Source: Enterococcus_G camelliae (GTDB lineage: Bacteria > Bacillota > Bacilli > Lactobacillales > Enterococcaceae). Taken from it: a stretch of 64,000 nt of DNA. The notes beneath the pieces were generated by a model. That model was not told the DNA's origin. It worked only from the letters and a program-made list of their open reading frames with translations, and ran no database searches. Positions 8,070 to 17,315 of this stretch are shown in pieces. The DNA lies in NCBI RefSeq assembly GCF_042685105.1, contig NZ_JBHUMO010000039.1:62001-126000 (forward strand), read 5' to 3'. A program made the translations under genes and the position numbers. Each line of letters begins with the position of its first letter. The stretch's first letter is position 1.

Positions 8070-8666
8070 TTAGTCTTGATGTACGCTGGTTTCATCAAGT
8101 TTGTTGGCATCCATACACTTTGACCAAATGACGGCTTTTTTCTGTTCAAGTGACTGAGGAACGTCGAGAATTCGTTGGTTGCTACTGCCACGAAATTGAA
8201 GGGATAAATCTCGCTTGGCAAGTTCAAAGCGGCCATCAACCAAAACATCTAATTCAGCCAATAAATCAAGTTTGTCTTGCGATTCGAGCAATAGTTCTTC
8301 AAAGGTATACCCACTCCAAGACCAGATATCTTTTTTCTGTCCGAAGGTATCACGAACAGCTCGAACGACTGTTAAGCAAACCGCGGTATTTAAAAATGGT
8401 TCGCCACCTAAAAGTGTGAGCCCTTGCACATAATCATGGTTCAAATCAGTTAAAATGGTTTCCAATAACGCCTCATTAAAGGGTTGACCATAGTGGAAAT
8501 TTTGAACAGCTTTATTAAAGCACCCCTCACATGCAAAGAGACAACCACTGACATATAAGCTATTGCGAACACCTTCACCATCAACAAAGTTAAATGGTTT
8601 GTAATCGGCGATATATTGTTGACTATATTCGCTAGAAAGCCATTCTTTTGGTTTGGGATTTCGCAT
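8070..8666 (-). CDS. nrdG: Anaerobic ribonucleotide reductase activating protein (radical SAM)
   Basis: This protein generates the glycyl radical on NrdD using an iron-sulfur cluster and S-adenosylmethionine. It has 198 residues from the ATG at 8666. An in-frame GTG three codons upstream overlaps the Shine-Dalgarno AAGGAG and is less likely. The radical-SAM motif CxxxCxxC is at Cys42, Cys46 and Cys49 (CLFACEGC), followed by the TLLGGEPF element. It lies 20 bases after nrdD on the same strand and should be cotranscribed from the NrdR-controlled promoter upstream of nrdD. The ISL3 end lies 49 bases beyond its stop. Confidence 0.95.
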   Translation of the reverse strand: MRNPKPKEWLSSEYSQQYIADYKPFNFVDGEGVRNSLYVSGCLFACEGCFNKAVQNFHYGQPFNEALLETILTDLNHDYVQGLTLLGGEPFLNTAVCLTVVRAVRDTFGQKKDIWSWSGYTFEELLLESQDKLDLLAELDVLVDGRFELAKRDLSLQFRGSSNQRILDVPQSLEQKKAVIWSKCMDANKLDETSVHQD

Positions 8667-8686
8667 TGTTCGCACTCCTTTTTACT

Positions 8687-10876
8687 CTACATATTTTTGA
8701 CTCTAGAAGAAATTTCTTTATGACGGCCATGGACCATCGGACGGGCTTGTGGGTTTCCTAAATAGCCACACGTTCGTTTGACAACATCACAACTTTTTGG
8801 ATCATGATTGCCACATTGTGGGCATTCAAATCCGCGCTCGGTTGGGTTGAAGTCACCCTCAAAACCACATTCATAGCAATGATCAATAGGAGTGTTGGTT
8901 CCAAGGTAACCCACTTTTGAATAGGCATAGTCCCAAACTGCCTCAAGAGCCTTAGGATTTTGTTGCAAAACGGGGTATTCACAATAATGAATGAAGCCGC
9001 CAGAACAATATTTAGGGTAATCCATTTCAAAGGCAATTTTTTCAAACGGTGTTGGGTTTTTCCGTACATCATAGTGGAAGCTGTTGGTATAATATTCTTT
9101 ATCTGTAATATCTTTGACCAAACCAAACTTTTCTGTATCTAAGCGGCAAAAGCGATCAGTCAAACTTTCACTTGGGGTCGAATACACGCTGAAATGGTAA
9201 TCGTATTCGTCAGACCAAGCATCCGCATGCTCTTTTAAAGATTTCACAATTGCTAAGGTAAACTCTTTGGCACTCGGAGTATGTTCCCATTGACCACCAT
9301 AAAAAGCGGTCGCTGTTTCATAAAGTCCAATGTAGCCCAAAGAAACAGTTGCTCTCCGATGACGGAAGAGTTCGTCAACGGCTTGTTCTTTTTGCAGTCG
9401 TTTTCCAAATGCACCATACATATAGAGAATAGGGGCATTGGCGGGTGTAGCTTCCTTGCAACGTTCCACGCGATACACTAAAGCATCTTTGACAATGCTC
9501 ATTCGTTCCTCAAACAACTCCCAAAATCGTTCCTGATCTCCATGAGCTTCTAGCGCAATTCGAGGGAGGTTGATGGTGACAACACCCAAATTCATCCGGC
9601 CAACATTGACTTCCTGGCCAGCTTCATCTTTCCACCCTTGAAGAAACGAACGACAGCCCATAGGTACTTTGAAACTGCCAGTCAGCTCAACAATCTTGTC
9701 GTAATTTAGCACATCTGGATACATTCTCTTCGTAGCGCATTCTAAAGCAAGTTGTTTGATATCGTAATTTGGATCGGCCGGATGCAAGTTGACCCCATTT
9801 TTTAAGGTGAAAATTAATTTTGGAAAAATGGCGGTGCGGTGCTCACTACCTAATCCGTTTATTCGAATTTGTAAAATTGCTTTTTGAATTTCTCGTTCAA
9901 ACCAACTTAGACCTAAGCCAAAGCCCAAAGAGGTAAAAGGAGTTTGACCATTCGAAGTGAAGAGGGTATTGATTTCATATTCGAGACTTTGCATCGCATC
10001 GAGAATATCTTTTTGGGTTTTCTTCTTCGCAAAGGCTTTTTGTTTTGCTTCTCCATCAATCCATTCCTGCGCGTCTGCTAAGTGCTTTTGATAGTTTAAT
10101 TGCGCAAAAGGAGCCAATAGTTCATCAATTCGATCGGCTGAACAGCCTCCATATTGACTAGAAGCAACATTGGCAATAATTTGAGAAATTTGGGCAGTTG
10201 CGGTTTGAATGGATTTTGGTGACTCAACTTCTGCATTTCCCATTTTGAATCCTTCGTTCAGCATGCTGTGAAAATCAATCAAACAACAATTCGTCATCGG
10301 AGCGTATGGATGGTAATCCAAATCATGATAATGAATGTCCCCTTTTTGGTGGGCATTGGCTACATGAGGAGGCAGCATCTTTAAGCCAATTGATTTGCCC
10401 ACAATCCCAGCAGTTAAATCACGTTGGGTATTGAAGACATTGCTATCTTTATTTGCATTTTCATTGACGACAGTCTGTTCCCGATTTCGTAATTTATCGA
10501 TGGTGACATTAATATCTAAGGCTTGTTCACGTTGCAGATCTCTTTGAGAACGATAATGGATATAGTGTTCTGCTAGGTTATAGAGATGATTCTGGAGCAA
10601 AATGTGTTCTACGATATTTTGAATTTCATAGATTTTGACATTTTTTTTGAATCGATCAGCAATTTCTTGATTAATTTGGTTGACAATCTGCAAAATCAAT
10701 TGGTGATCAGCGACCCCTAACGGACCATCGACTTGCTTTTTGGCTTTCAGTAAAGCATCATAAATTTTTTGATCATCAAAGGCAACAAAGCGTCCATCAC
10801 GCTTGACAACGCTCATTTTTTTTAAGTGATTATGAACGATGGAATCTTGTTCATCTTTTCTTTTAAGGACCATCAT
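8687..10876 (-). CDS. nrdD: Anaerobic ribonucleoside-triphosphate reductase (class III)
   Basis: This enzyme reduces ribonucleoside triphosphates to deoxy forms under anaerobiosis. It has 729 residues: an N-terminal ATP-cone (about 20-115, opening VVKRDGRFVAFDDQKI), the ten-stranded barrel, a zinc site with paired cysteines (CYECG and CPQCG near 670-695), and the glycyl-radical motif RTCGYLG with the radical glycine at about residue 704. The length is usual for Firmicutes. The start ATG has AAGGAG at proper spacing. nrdG follows directly. Two NrdR boxes lie 65-105 bases upstream, so repression by NrdR with ATP/dATP is expected. Confidence 0.97.
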   Translation of the reverse strand: MMVLKRKDEQDSIVHNHLKKMSVVKRDGRFVAFDDQKIYDALLKAKKQVDGPLGVADHQLILQIVNQINQEIADRFKKNVKIYEIQNIVEHILLQNHLYNLAEHYIHYRSQRDLQREQALDINVTIDKLRNREQTVVNENANKDSNVFNTQRDLTAGIVGKSIGLKMLPPHVANAHQKGDIHYHDLDYHPYAPMTNCCLIDFHSMLNEGFKMGNAEVESPKSIQTATAQISQIIANVASSQYGGCSADRIDELLAPFAQLNYQKHLADAQEWIDGEAKQKAFAKKKTQKDILDAMQSLEYEINTLFTSNGQTPFTSLGFGLGLSWFEREIQKAILQIRINGLGSEHRTAIFPKLIFTLKNGVNLHPADPNYDIKQLALECATKRMYPDVLNYDKIVELTGSFKVPMGCRSFLQGWKDEAGQEVNVGRMNLGVVTINLPRIALEAHGDQERFWELFEERMSIVKDALVYRVERCKEATPANAPILYMYGAFGKRLQKEQAVDELFRHRRATVSLGYIGLYETATAFYGGQWEHTPSAKEFTLAIVKSLKEHADAWSDEYDYHFSVYSTPSESLTDRFCRLDTEKFGLVKDITDKEYYTNSFHYDVRKNPTPFEKIAFEMDYPKYCSGGFIHYCEYPVLQQNPKALEAVWDYAYSKVGYLGTNTPIDHCYECGFEGDFNPTERGFECPQCGNHDPKSCDVVKRTCGYLGNPQARPMVHGRHKEISSRVKNM

Positions 10877-10931
10877 TTTTGCTCAACTCCTTTTTTCTTC
10901 TCATCTATCATAAAACAATAACAATGCGAAT

Positions 10932-10981
10932 ACAACAAGATATTGAATTATTTTTTTGTTGACATACTATATATAGTGTGT
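10932..10981 (-). promoter_or_regulatory. Pair of NrdR boxes upstream of nrdDG
   Basis: The near-perfect palindrome ACATACTATATATAGTGTGT lies at 10962-10981. A weaker copy centred on CAAGATATTG lies at 10936-10945. The centres, 10971.5 and 10940.5, are 31 bases apart, the three-turn spacing known for paired NrdR sites. Regulation by NrdR is inferred from this match. Confidence 0.8.
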
Positions 10982-10982
10982 A

Positions 10983-11196
10983 AAAGGAATTATTTTCTTT
11001 GAGTTATAAATCAATGTTCATGTGAATAAATGCGTAAAACCTAACCTGATGGAAAAGAGAGAAGGGCAAAAGATGCTTAGTGATAGCAGAATAGATATTG
11101 TAAAATGGTAAAGATAAGTGGCGGGGTGTGAGGAAATGTATCGTCTATTGATAAGATATAGTACAATAGAAATACAAAAAAAGGAGGACAAGAATC
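10983..11196 (+). other. Intergenic region before the BceAB-like operon
   Basis: Beyond the NrdR boxes this AT-rich stretch holds TACAAT at 11162-11167 as a possible -10 box with only a weak -35, and the Shine-Dalgarno AAGGAGG at 11181-11187. I saw no open frame with start signals and no clear response-regulator repeat. Confidence 0.4.
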
Positions 11197-11964
11197 ATGC
11201 CAACAATGATGAATGTTCGCTATTTATCAAAATCATATGGGACTCGGTTTAATCGTACAAAGGTCCTCGACAACTTATCGTTCAGCGTTGAAAAAGGAGA
11301 GTTTGTGGGAATTATGGGACCAAGTGGCGCTGGGAAAACAACACTTATGAATTTATTGGCAACGATTGATGCCCCGACATTAGGTTCAATTACGATTGCC
11401 GGCCAAGAAACCACAAAGATGACGGATAAAGAACGCAGTGATTTTCGCAGAAAACAGATTGGCTTTATTTTCCAAGATTATAATTTACTGGATACTTTAT
11501 CGGTTAAAGATAATATTTTACTACCGTTGGCCATTGATCGAACACCCGTGAAGGAAATGAATCAGCGACTTGAAGAAATTAGCCATCTCTTGGGCCTTGC
11601 GCATTTATTAGCTCGTTATCCCAATGAGCTATCAAACGGCCAAAAACAACGGGTGACAGCTGCAAGAGCGATTATTAAACGCCCGAATGTTGTTTTTGCC
11701 GATGAGCCAACCGGAGCCCTTGATTCGAAGGCAGCCACAGAATTATTACGTTATTTAACAGAAGTGAATCATCAAGAAGATACTACCATTTTGATGGTTA
11801 CCCATGATCCATTTACAGCTAGTTATTGCAATCGAATATTATTTATCAAAGATGGGGTCTTCTTTTCAGAAGTTGTCAAACGCGGCTCCCGCAAAGAGTT
11901 TTTTGACCAAGTAATCGATATGCAAGCAACGATTGGTGGGGGAGGAAGAATGAATGCTCACTAA
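11197..11964 (+). CDS. ABC transporter ATP-binding protein, BceA/MacB-like
   Basis: This 255-residue ATPase energises the FtsX-like permease encoded next. Walker A is GPSGAGKT (41-48), the Q-loop region is IGFIFQDYNLLD, the signature is LSNGQ and Walker B with catalytic glutamate is VVFADEPTGALD. The DEPTGALDS form and the LLDTLSV segment are typical of the BceA, VraD and LolD-MacB class. The Shine-Dalgarno AAGGAGG precedes the ATG by 9 bases. It overlaps the permease gene by 11 bases. Such pairs usually give resistance to bacitracin or other wall-active peptides and are sensed by a BceRS-type two-component system; none is encoded nearby. Confidence 0.9.
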   Translation: MPTMMNVRYLSKSYGTRFNRTKVLDNLSFSVEKGEFVGIMGPSGAGKTTLMNLLATIDAPTLGSITIAGQETTKMTDKERSDFRRKQIGFIFQDYNLLDTLSVKDNILLPLAIDRTPVKEMNQRLEEISHLLGLAHLLARYPNELSNGQKQRVTAARAIIKRPNVVFADEPTGALDSKAATELLRYLTEVNHQEDTTILMVTHDPFTASYCNRILFIKDGVFFSEVVKRGSRKEFFDQVIDMQATIGGGGRMNAH

Positions 11965-14020
11965 GCTTTTGTTGCGAAGCTTTTCTAAGCAAATGCGGAC
12001 CTATTTTGTCTATTTTGTTTCAATCTTGATTGCCGTGACTATTTTCTATTCATTTGGTGCGATGACATATGATCAACCAATTATTCGTAGTGTTAAACAA
12101 GATGTTCAATTAGCTGGGGTATTAAGAGTTGGCAATATCGTCGTCGCAACCGTTGTGCTGGCCTTTATGATGAGCGCCAATCATTTCTTCTTCCAACAAA
12201 GAAAAAAAGAACTTGGCATTTATCAATTATTTGGTATGAAGAAAATGCAAATTGTCCAGATGTTTTTATTAGAAACCATTCTATTAAATATCTTCTCTTT
12301 AGTGACTGGAATTATTACAGGCTTACTCTTTTCAAAATTGTTTACCATGATTTTAATTAAAGCCATGGGTTTGAATTTGGCAAGTGTTTTTTTTATTTCA
12401 TGGGCATCGGTTCGCAATACATTGCTTGTCTTTGTTTTTGCGCTATTGATTACTTTTCTTCAAAATATCTGGCTTTTGCGTGGAAAAACATTGACTCAGC
12501 TACTTCAGCCTAATGCAGAATGGACGTATTCTTCAACTTATTGGAGCTTTAGTCGCAATATGCTTGCCTGTTTAGGGGTCATTTTTATTAGTGTTGGTTA
12601 TTATTTGTCCATCCATTTTCTAGATATTCTCGACCGCTACATCGAGCAAACAGATGATTTTAGTGCAATTTTTTGGTTGCCCTTGCTTATTTTTTCATTA
12701 TGCATTGTAGGAACGTTTTTCGTGTATGCCTATACCTTACCAAAAATCATTGATTTTTTTAGTAAGCGTGAAACGATTGAGTATCGCGCACTTTATGGAT
12801 TTATTTTAGGAGATATTCGATTTCATATTCATAAAAGCTGGCGAATTCTTTCTTTTATTACCGTCATTATTGGATTTGCAGTATTATTTATTGGAGCAGC
12901 TTCCGGTTTATTTGCGCTTAGTTATCGTTTGAATGCGATGGAAAACCCGACGATGTTCCAAGTAACTCCGCAAAAAAAAACAGCCATAAAACAGTTAGTT
13001 AAGCAAGAGAATGGGAAAATAACCGCTGAGAAAAAAGTGAATTTCAAATTAACTGGTGTTTATTTAAAACAAAAACTGGCGCTTGTTGATCGTAAATTTG
13101 TAGGTCAATCGGATTTAGTTAATTTGGTTTCTTTATCTGAATACCAACAAATGCGCAAACTGCTTCCGGGTGCACCTCACATCCAACTATCATCAGATCA
13201 AGAGACTGTTTTTTTTAATCAAGATTTCTTAATTAGCCGCAGATTGTCTACATACGATCCGACTATCGAGCTATTTCAAGGAAAATCTCTTACGATGAAA
13301 GCTGTCTACGGAGACTATTTTGGCAACAATTTGTTGCGTTACAGTGAAAATATATTGGTGGTAACTGATGCCGTTTTTCAACAAATACCGGGTTATATGC
13401 ATCAACTTGTTTACATGGATGCAACTGGCTTAAATCAAGCAAAATTTCAAACCATTTACGATAAGCAGATAAAAGAAGATTGGGTGGACCCTATCTATTT
13501 CAACGTGGAGTATAAAAAACAAAAGCTCACAGGTACTGTGCAAAAAGAAAAGTTAAAAGCGTCTGATGAGAATACTTACGATCATTATAGTGGAGAGTCT
13601 CTACGCTTAAGTAGTACCAATCGCTACCCGAGTATGCGTTTGGCAAGAAGAGAAGGGGGCTTGTTCATCTTTGTTGCGGTTTTTGTCGGAGGCATTATTT
13701 TGGTTAGTACGGCTTCCGCGCTAATTGTACGACAGTTTAGCCGAGCTGAAGACGAGAAGCAGACGTTTCACTTGTTAAAAGATTTAGGTATGCCCGAAAA
13801 GGAGATTCGACGAGCGATTTATCTATCCAATGCGGGAATTTTTTTCCCAGTCATTCTTTTAGCAACAACACATGGCTCCGTGGCCGTTTATACTGTTGTT
13901 CAATTATTTCCAAGTGCTAGTTATTGGCTCGTTTATCTATTTGGTTTGATTGCTATTTTCATCTTCAGCTTGTTCTACTTACTTTCTTCAGTGATTTCCA
14001 TTCGCATTATTGAAGAATAA
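11954..14020 (+). CDS. FtsX-like ABC permease, BceB-like
   Basis: This 688-residue permease has about ten membrane segments: one N-terminal, three at about 50-185, two at about 195-265, two around 290-325, and two or three at the C-terminus (about 565-680). A large extracellular domain of about 200 residues lies between roughly 330 and 560. That large loop is the hallmark of BceB-type peptide-sensing and detoxifying permeases, as opposed to LolC or FtsX. The start lies within the end of the ATPase gene (11-base overlap), so translation is coupled. The substrate is unknown; antimicrobial peptide resistance is inferred from family and architecture. A terminator follows. Confidence 0.87.
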   Translation: MLTKLLLRSFSKQMRTYFVYFVSILIAVTIFYSFGAMTYDQPIIRSVKQDVQLAGVLRVGNIVVATVVLAFMMSANHFFFQQRKKELGIYQLFGMKKMQIVQMFLLETILLNIFSLVTGIITGLLFSKLFTMILIKAMGLNLASVFFISWASVRNTLLVFVFALLITFLQNIWLLRGKTLTQLLQPNAEWTYSSTYWSFSRNMLACLGVIFISVGYYLSIHFLDILDRYIEQTDDFSAIFWLPLLIFSLCIVGTFFVYAYTLPKIIDFFSKRETIEYRALYGFILGDIRFHIHKSWRILSFITVIIGFAVLFIGAASGLFALSYRLNAMENPTMFQVTPQKKTAIKQLVKQENGKITAEKKVNFKLTGVYLKQKLALVDRKFVGQSDLVNLVSLSEYQQMRKLLPGAPHIQLSSDQETVFFNQDFLISRRLSTYDPTIELFQGKSLTMKAVYGDYFGNNLLRYSENILVVTDAVFQQIPGYMHQLVYMDATGLNQAKFQTIYDKQIKEDWVDPIYFNVEYKKQKLTGTVQKEKLKASDENTYDHYSGESLRLSSTNRYPSMRLARREGGLFIFVAVFVGGIILVSTASALIVRQFSRAEDEKQTFHLLKDLGMPEKEIRRAIYLSNAGIFFPVILLATTHGSVAVYTVVQLFPSASYWLVYLFGLIAIFIFSLFYLLSSVISIRIIEE

Positions 14021-14054
14021 AAAAGTTGCTTCTTTTTCAATCATCCTTGAAAAG

Positions 14055-14081
14055 CGCCACTCCTAGGAGTGACGTTTTTTT
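14055..14081 (+). terminator. Terminator after the BceAB-like operon
   Basis: CGCCACTCC (14055-14063) pairs with GGAGTGACG (14066-14074), one mismatch, very short loop, followed by seven T. Confidence 0.85.
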
Positions 14082-14188
14082 CATATAACAAAAGTGTTAG
14101 TTTTCTTTTTGAAAATGACACCTAAATCAATGTTAGAAAGCAAAATAGGAGGCTAAAATAAGGCTAGAGTTGAAATGGAGGGAAGAAG

Positions 14189-14338
14189 ATGAAAGAGAAG
14201 ATAAGCAAACTTTGGTCAAAAAACTGGGTCCAATTCACTGGACGAACGCTTTTTTATTTTCTCGTTTTAATGCTCTTGATTTATCTTTATCATTATCGCA
14301 ATATTCAAGGCGGTACCTTCATTTACAATGAGTTTTAG
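14189..14338 (+). CDS. dltX: DltX, teichoic-acid D-alanylation small membrane protein
   Basis: This 49-residue frame starts at ATG 14189 behind ATGGAGGGAAG and ends at TAG 14336. It has one membrane helix (about 20-35, LFYFLVLMLLIYLYHY) and the conserved C-terminal end of DltX, FIYNEF. DltX is known to join the Dlt machinery, and its C-terminal residues are thought to accept or pass on D-alanine at the outer face. It stands first in the dlt operon, 14 bases before dltA, which is the standard place. It is short enough to be missed by gene callers. Confidence 0.93.
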   Translation: MKEKISKLWSKNWVQFTGRTLFYFLVLMLLIYLYHYRNIQGGTFIYNEF

Positions 14339-14352
14339 TGAGGTGAGTAACA

Positions 14353-15858
14353 ATGAAGTTGTTATATGAAGAGATTGATAAAATTGCGATGAACCAACCG
14401 GATACTGTGGTCTATTTTGGAGCAGAGCAACATACTTATCGAGAACTAAAAGAACAGTCTGATCAACTGGCACACTATTTTTTAACGACCTTGTCAAATA
14501 GAGAGCCAATTGTTGTTTATGGGGGTCAGGAATTTGAAATGCTTGTTGCTTTTTTGGCAGCGATGAAATCGGGTCATCCGTATATACCAATTGAAACCAA
14601 TACGCCAGAAGAGCGAATCGCTTTGATTCTAGACGTTGCAAAACCAACACTTTTCTTATGTGTAAACCGCCATCCTGCGGTTGAAGTACCTTGTCCGGTG
14701 GTAGCATTCAATCAAATCAAAACGAGTCATCTGAAACAGGAAGCGGCTATCCTCGATGGACTGACGTTAGATGAAACGGTTTATATTATTTTTACTTCGG
14801 GCACAACGGGTATTCCAAAGGGTGTTCAAATTAGTCAACGAAACTTATGGTCTTTTGTTCATTGGTCGCTAAAGGAATTGTCTATTCGTGAAGGGGATTG
14901 CTTTTTATCCCAAGCTCCTTTTTCTTTTGACTTATCTGTGATGAGCGTTTACCCAGCGCTACTTTCAGGAGGCGCTCTGGTTCCGATTGAAAAAGAAATA
15001 GTGGATGATTTTAAGGCACTTTTCACGTTGTTGCCGACCTTACCAATGAATGTTTGGGTATCAACACCCTCATTTATGGATATTTGTTTAATGGAACCTA
15101 GTTTTTCAGAGAAAGAGTTACCAAATTTACGTCTTTTTCTATTTTGTGGGGAAGAATTAACAAAAGAAACTGCTCAAAAATTGTTACAACGGTTTCCACA
15201 AGCACTTATTTACAATACCTATGGACCAACTGAGGCGACGGTCGCGGTATCCCAAATTCAAGTGACTTCTGAGTTGTTACAAAAGGTTGATCGAATTCCG
15301 ATTGGTTATGTAAAAAAAGATACAACGGTGTCCATCATGGCTGACAATCAACTCCTTGCACCAGGGGAGATTGGCGAAATTGTTCTATCAGGTCCTAGCA
15401 TATCCAAAGGGTACTTGAATAATCCAGCGAAAACCGAAGCGGCCTTCTTTCCCTTGAACGGCCAACCTGCTTATCGAACGGGGGATGCCGGGAAATTAAT
15501 GGCTGATGGTCTTTTGTGTTATGAAGGGCGCATGGATTTCCAAGTAAAACTGCATGGGTATCGAATTGAATTGGAAGACATTGAACATCATTTAATGACT
15601 ATTTCCTATATCAAACAAGCAATTGTGGTGCCAAAATACAAACAACATAAAGTCCAACAATTGGTAGCTTTTGTTGTGGTAACTCAGAATCCATTTGAAA
15701 AAGAATATGAATTAGCAAAGGCCATTCGCCAAGAGCTTGCAGAAACAGTCATGGATTATATGATTCCTCAAAAATTTCTTTTCCCTGAGCAATTGCCACG
15801 AACAGTTAATGGGAAAATTGATCGTAAACGACTGATGCAAGAGGTGAATCCATCATGA
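14353..15858 (+). CDS. dltA: D-alanine--D-alanyl carrier protein ligase
   Basis: DltA adenylates D-alanine and loads it onto DltC. The protein has 501 residues, the usual length. Adenylation-domain motifs are present: the P-loop FTSGTTGIPKGVQ (about 150-162), YGPTEAT (about 291-297), YRTGDAG and the hinge GRMDFQVKLHGYRIEL. The C-terminal catalytic lysine segment is NGKIDRK. The start is ATG 14353 with GAGGTGAG upstream. The stop overlaps dltB by 4 bases (ATGA). Together the dlt genes add D-alanine esters to teichoic acids, reducing negative surface charge and raising resistance to cationic peptides. Confidence 0.97.
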   Translation: MKLLYEEIDKIAMNQPDTVVYFGAEQHTYRELKEQSDQLAHYFLTTLSNREPIVVYGGQEFEMLVAFLAAMKSGHPYIPIETNTPEERIALILDVAKPTLFLCVNRHPAVEVPCPVVAFNQIKTSHLKQEAAILDGLTLDETVYIIFTSGTTGIPKGVQISQRNLWSFVHWSLKELSIREGDCFLSQAPFSFDLSVMSVYPALLSGGALVPIEKEIVDDFKALFTLLPTLPMNVWVSTPSFMDICLMEPSFSEKELPNLRLFLFCGEELTKETAQKLLQRFPQALIYNTYGPTEATVAVSQIQVTSELLQKVDRIPIGYVKKDTTVSIMADNQLLAPGEIGEIVLSGPSISKGYLNNPAKTEAAFFPLNGQPAYRTGDAGKLMADGLLCYEGRMDFQVKLHGYRIELEDIEHHLMTISYIKQAIVVPKYKQHKVQQLVAFVVVTQNPFEKEYELAKAIRQELAETVMDYMIPQKFLFPEQLPRTVNGKIDRKRLMQEVNPS

Positions 15859-17057
15859 CTTTTCCACATATGATTCCCTATGCTGAACCATTGTATTTTG
15901 TTTATTTGCTGCTTGCCCTTTTTCCTTTAGCTGTAGGACTGTATTTTGGTAAACGAATGCGATGGTATGAAGCGTTTGTAACAGTTTTGTTTCTTTGGAT
16001 TAGTTTTGCTGGCGATTATTGGCACCAAGGAGTTGCCTTAATTGTCTATGTATTCTGGCAATGTTTGGTTGTCGGCCTTTATTTTACCCTTCGATCAAAG
16101 AAAAATCAGACCAGCGTTTTCTATCTGTTTGTTATTTTGGCACTGCTGCCGCTAGGGATTTCGAAGGTAAGTCCTTTCTTTAGAGATGGGCAACCTTCCT
16201 TATTGGGCTTTTTAGGAATATCGTATCTTACCTTTCGCTCGGTGCAAATGATTATGGAAATGCGCGATGGGATGATCAAAGAATACCATTGGTTGCATTA
16301 CATTCGTTTCTTGCTCTTTTTCCCGACCATTTCTTCTGGTCCGATTGATCGATATCGTCGCTTTGAAAAAGAAGCCAACCAAACATCTACTCGTGAAGCA
16401 TACCTTAATTTCGTGGAAAAGGGCGTGCATCGCCTTTTCTTAGGATTATTGTATAAGTTCGTTCTAGGGTACTTTTTTGGGAGTGTTTTGTTGCCAATCG
16501 TGGCCAAAGAATCCATTCTTAATGGGGGCATTTCATGGGCCCTGGTTGGCTATATGTATGTTTACAGTATGTATCTTTTCTTTGATTTTGCGGGGTATAG
16601 TTTGTTTGCTATCGCAACAAGTAATTTTATGGGGTATGACGTGCCTATAAATTTCAACAAACCTTTTGTTTCTCCTAATATCAAGGAATTTTGGAATCGA
16701 TGGCATATGTCGCTGTCCTTTTGGTTCCGCGATTATGTCTATATGCGTTTGATGTTTGCATTGATGAAGAAAAAAGTATTCAAGAGTCGCATTGTTGCCT
16801 CAAATGTTGGGTATTTTACACTGTTCCTTTTGATGGGAATTTGGCACGGCTTAACGTGGTATTACATTGTTTACGGTATTTATCACGCAACTTGGATTTG
16901 TCTGAATGATGCCTGGATTCGTTTCAAAAAACGTCATAAAGAATTGCCATCTAATAAGTTTACACACGCATTGGCTGTTGTGGGAACCTTCCACGGCGTT
17001 TGCTTTAGCTTTTTACTATTTTCAGGATTTTTAAATACACTATTTTTCTTAAAATAA
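15855..17057 (+). CDS. dltB: D-alanyl transfer protein DltB (MBOAT)
   Basis: This 400-residue polytopic membrane O-acyltransferase has about eleven membrane segments. The MBOAT motifs are visible: the conserved WNRWHMSLSFWFRDYVY segment (about 275-292) and the catalytic histidine in MGIWHGLTWYYIVYG (about 325-340). DltB forms the channel in which D-alanine on DltC is handed across the membrane toward DltX, DltD and the teichoic acid. It overlaps the end of dltA by 4 bases, as expected for coupled translation. dltC follows after a short gap. Length and order are standard. Confidence 0.96.
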   Translation: MTFPHMIPYAEPLYFVYLLLALFPLAVGLYFGKRMRWYEAFVTVLFLWISFAGDYWHQGVALIVYVFWQCLVVGLYFTLRSKKNQTSVFYLFVILALLPLGISKVSPFFRDGQPSLLGFLGISYLTFRSVQMIMEMRDGMIKEYHWLHYIRFLLFFPTISSGPIDRYRRFEKEANQTSTREAYLNFVEKGVHRLFLGLLYKFVLGYFFGSVLLPIVAKESILNGGISWALVGYMYVYSMYLFFDFAGYSLFAIATSNFMGYDVPINFNKPFVSPNIKEFWNRWHMSLSFWFRDYVYMRLMFALMKKKVFKSRIVASNVGYFTLFLLMGIWHGLTWYYIVYGIYHATWICLNDAWIRFKKRHKELPSNKFTHALAVVGTFHGVCFSFLLFSGFLNTLFFLK

Positions 17058-17078
17058 AAACAGAGGAAGATGAATAAA

Positions 17079-17315
17079 ATGGAAGAAACCGTATTAACAA
17101 TTTTAGAAGAACTAACCGGTACAGACGAAGTACGCAACAATTTGGATTTAGATTTATTTGGTGAAGGATTATTAGACTCGCTTGGAAGTGTTCAACTGTT
17201 AGTTGAATTAGAAGGCCAACTTGGTATTCAAGTCCCTGTTTCAGAATTTGACCGTGAAGCGTGGGCAACTCCACGTAAAATTATTCAACAAGCGGAAGTA
17301 TTTAAAAACGCATGA
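17079..17315 (+). CDS. dltC: D-alanyl carrier protein DltC
   Basis: The protein has 78 residues from the ATG at 17079. An ATG three codons earlier (17070) is also in frame, but it is only 3 bases from the GAGG of the Shine-Dalgarno. The later start gives the normal family N-terminus (MEETVLTILEEL) and length. The phosphopantetheine attachment serine is Ser34 in LLDSLGS. It is a small acidic four-helix carrier that receives D-alanine from DltA and docks with DltB. The stop overlaps dltD by 4 bases. The choice of start is not certain, the identity is. Confidence 0.95.
   Translation: MEETVLTILEELTGTDEVRNNLDLDLFGEGLLDSLGSVQLLVELEGQLGIQVPVSEFDREAWATPRKIIQQAEVFKNA

Noticed and set aside
10959..10964. 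TTGACA as a plus-strand -35 box
   Set aside because: No -10 box follows at 16-18 bases, and it overlaps the NrdR palindrome.
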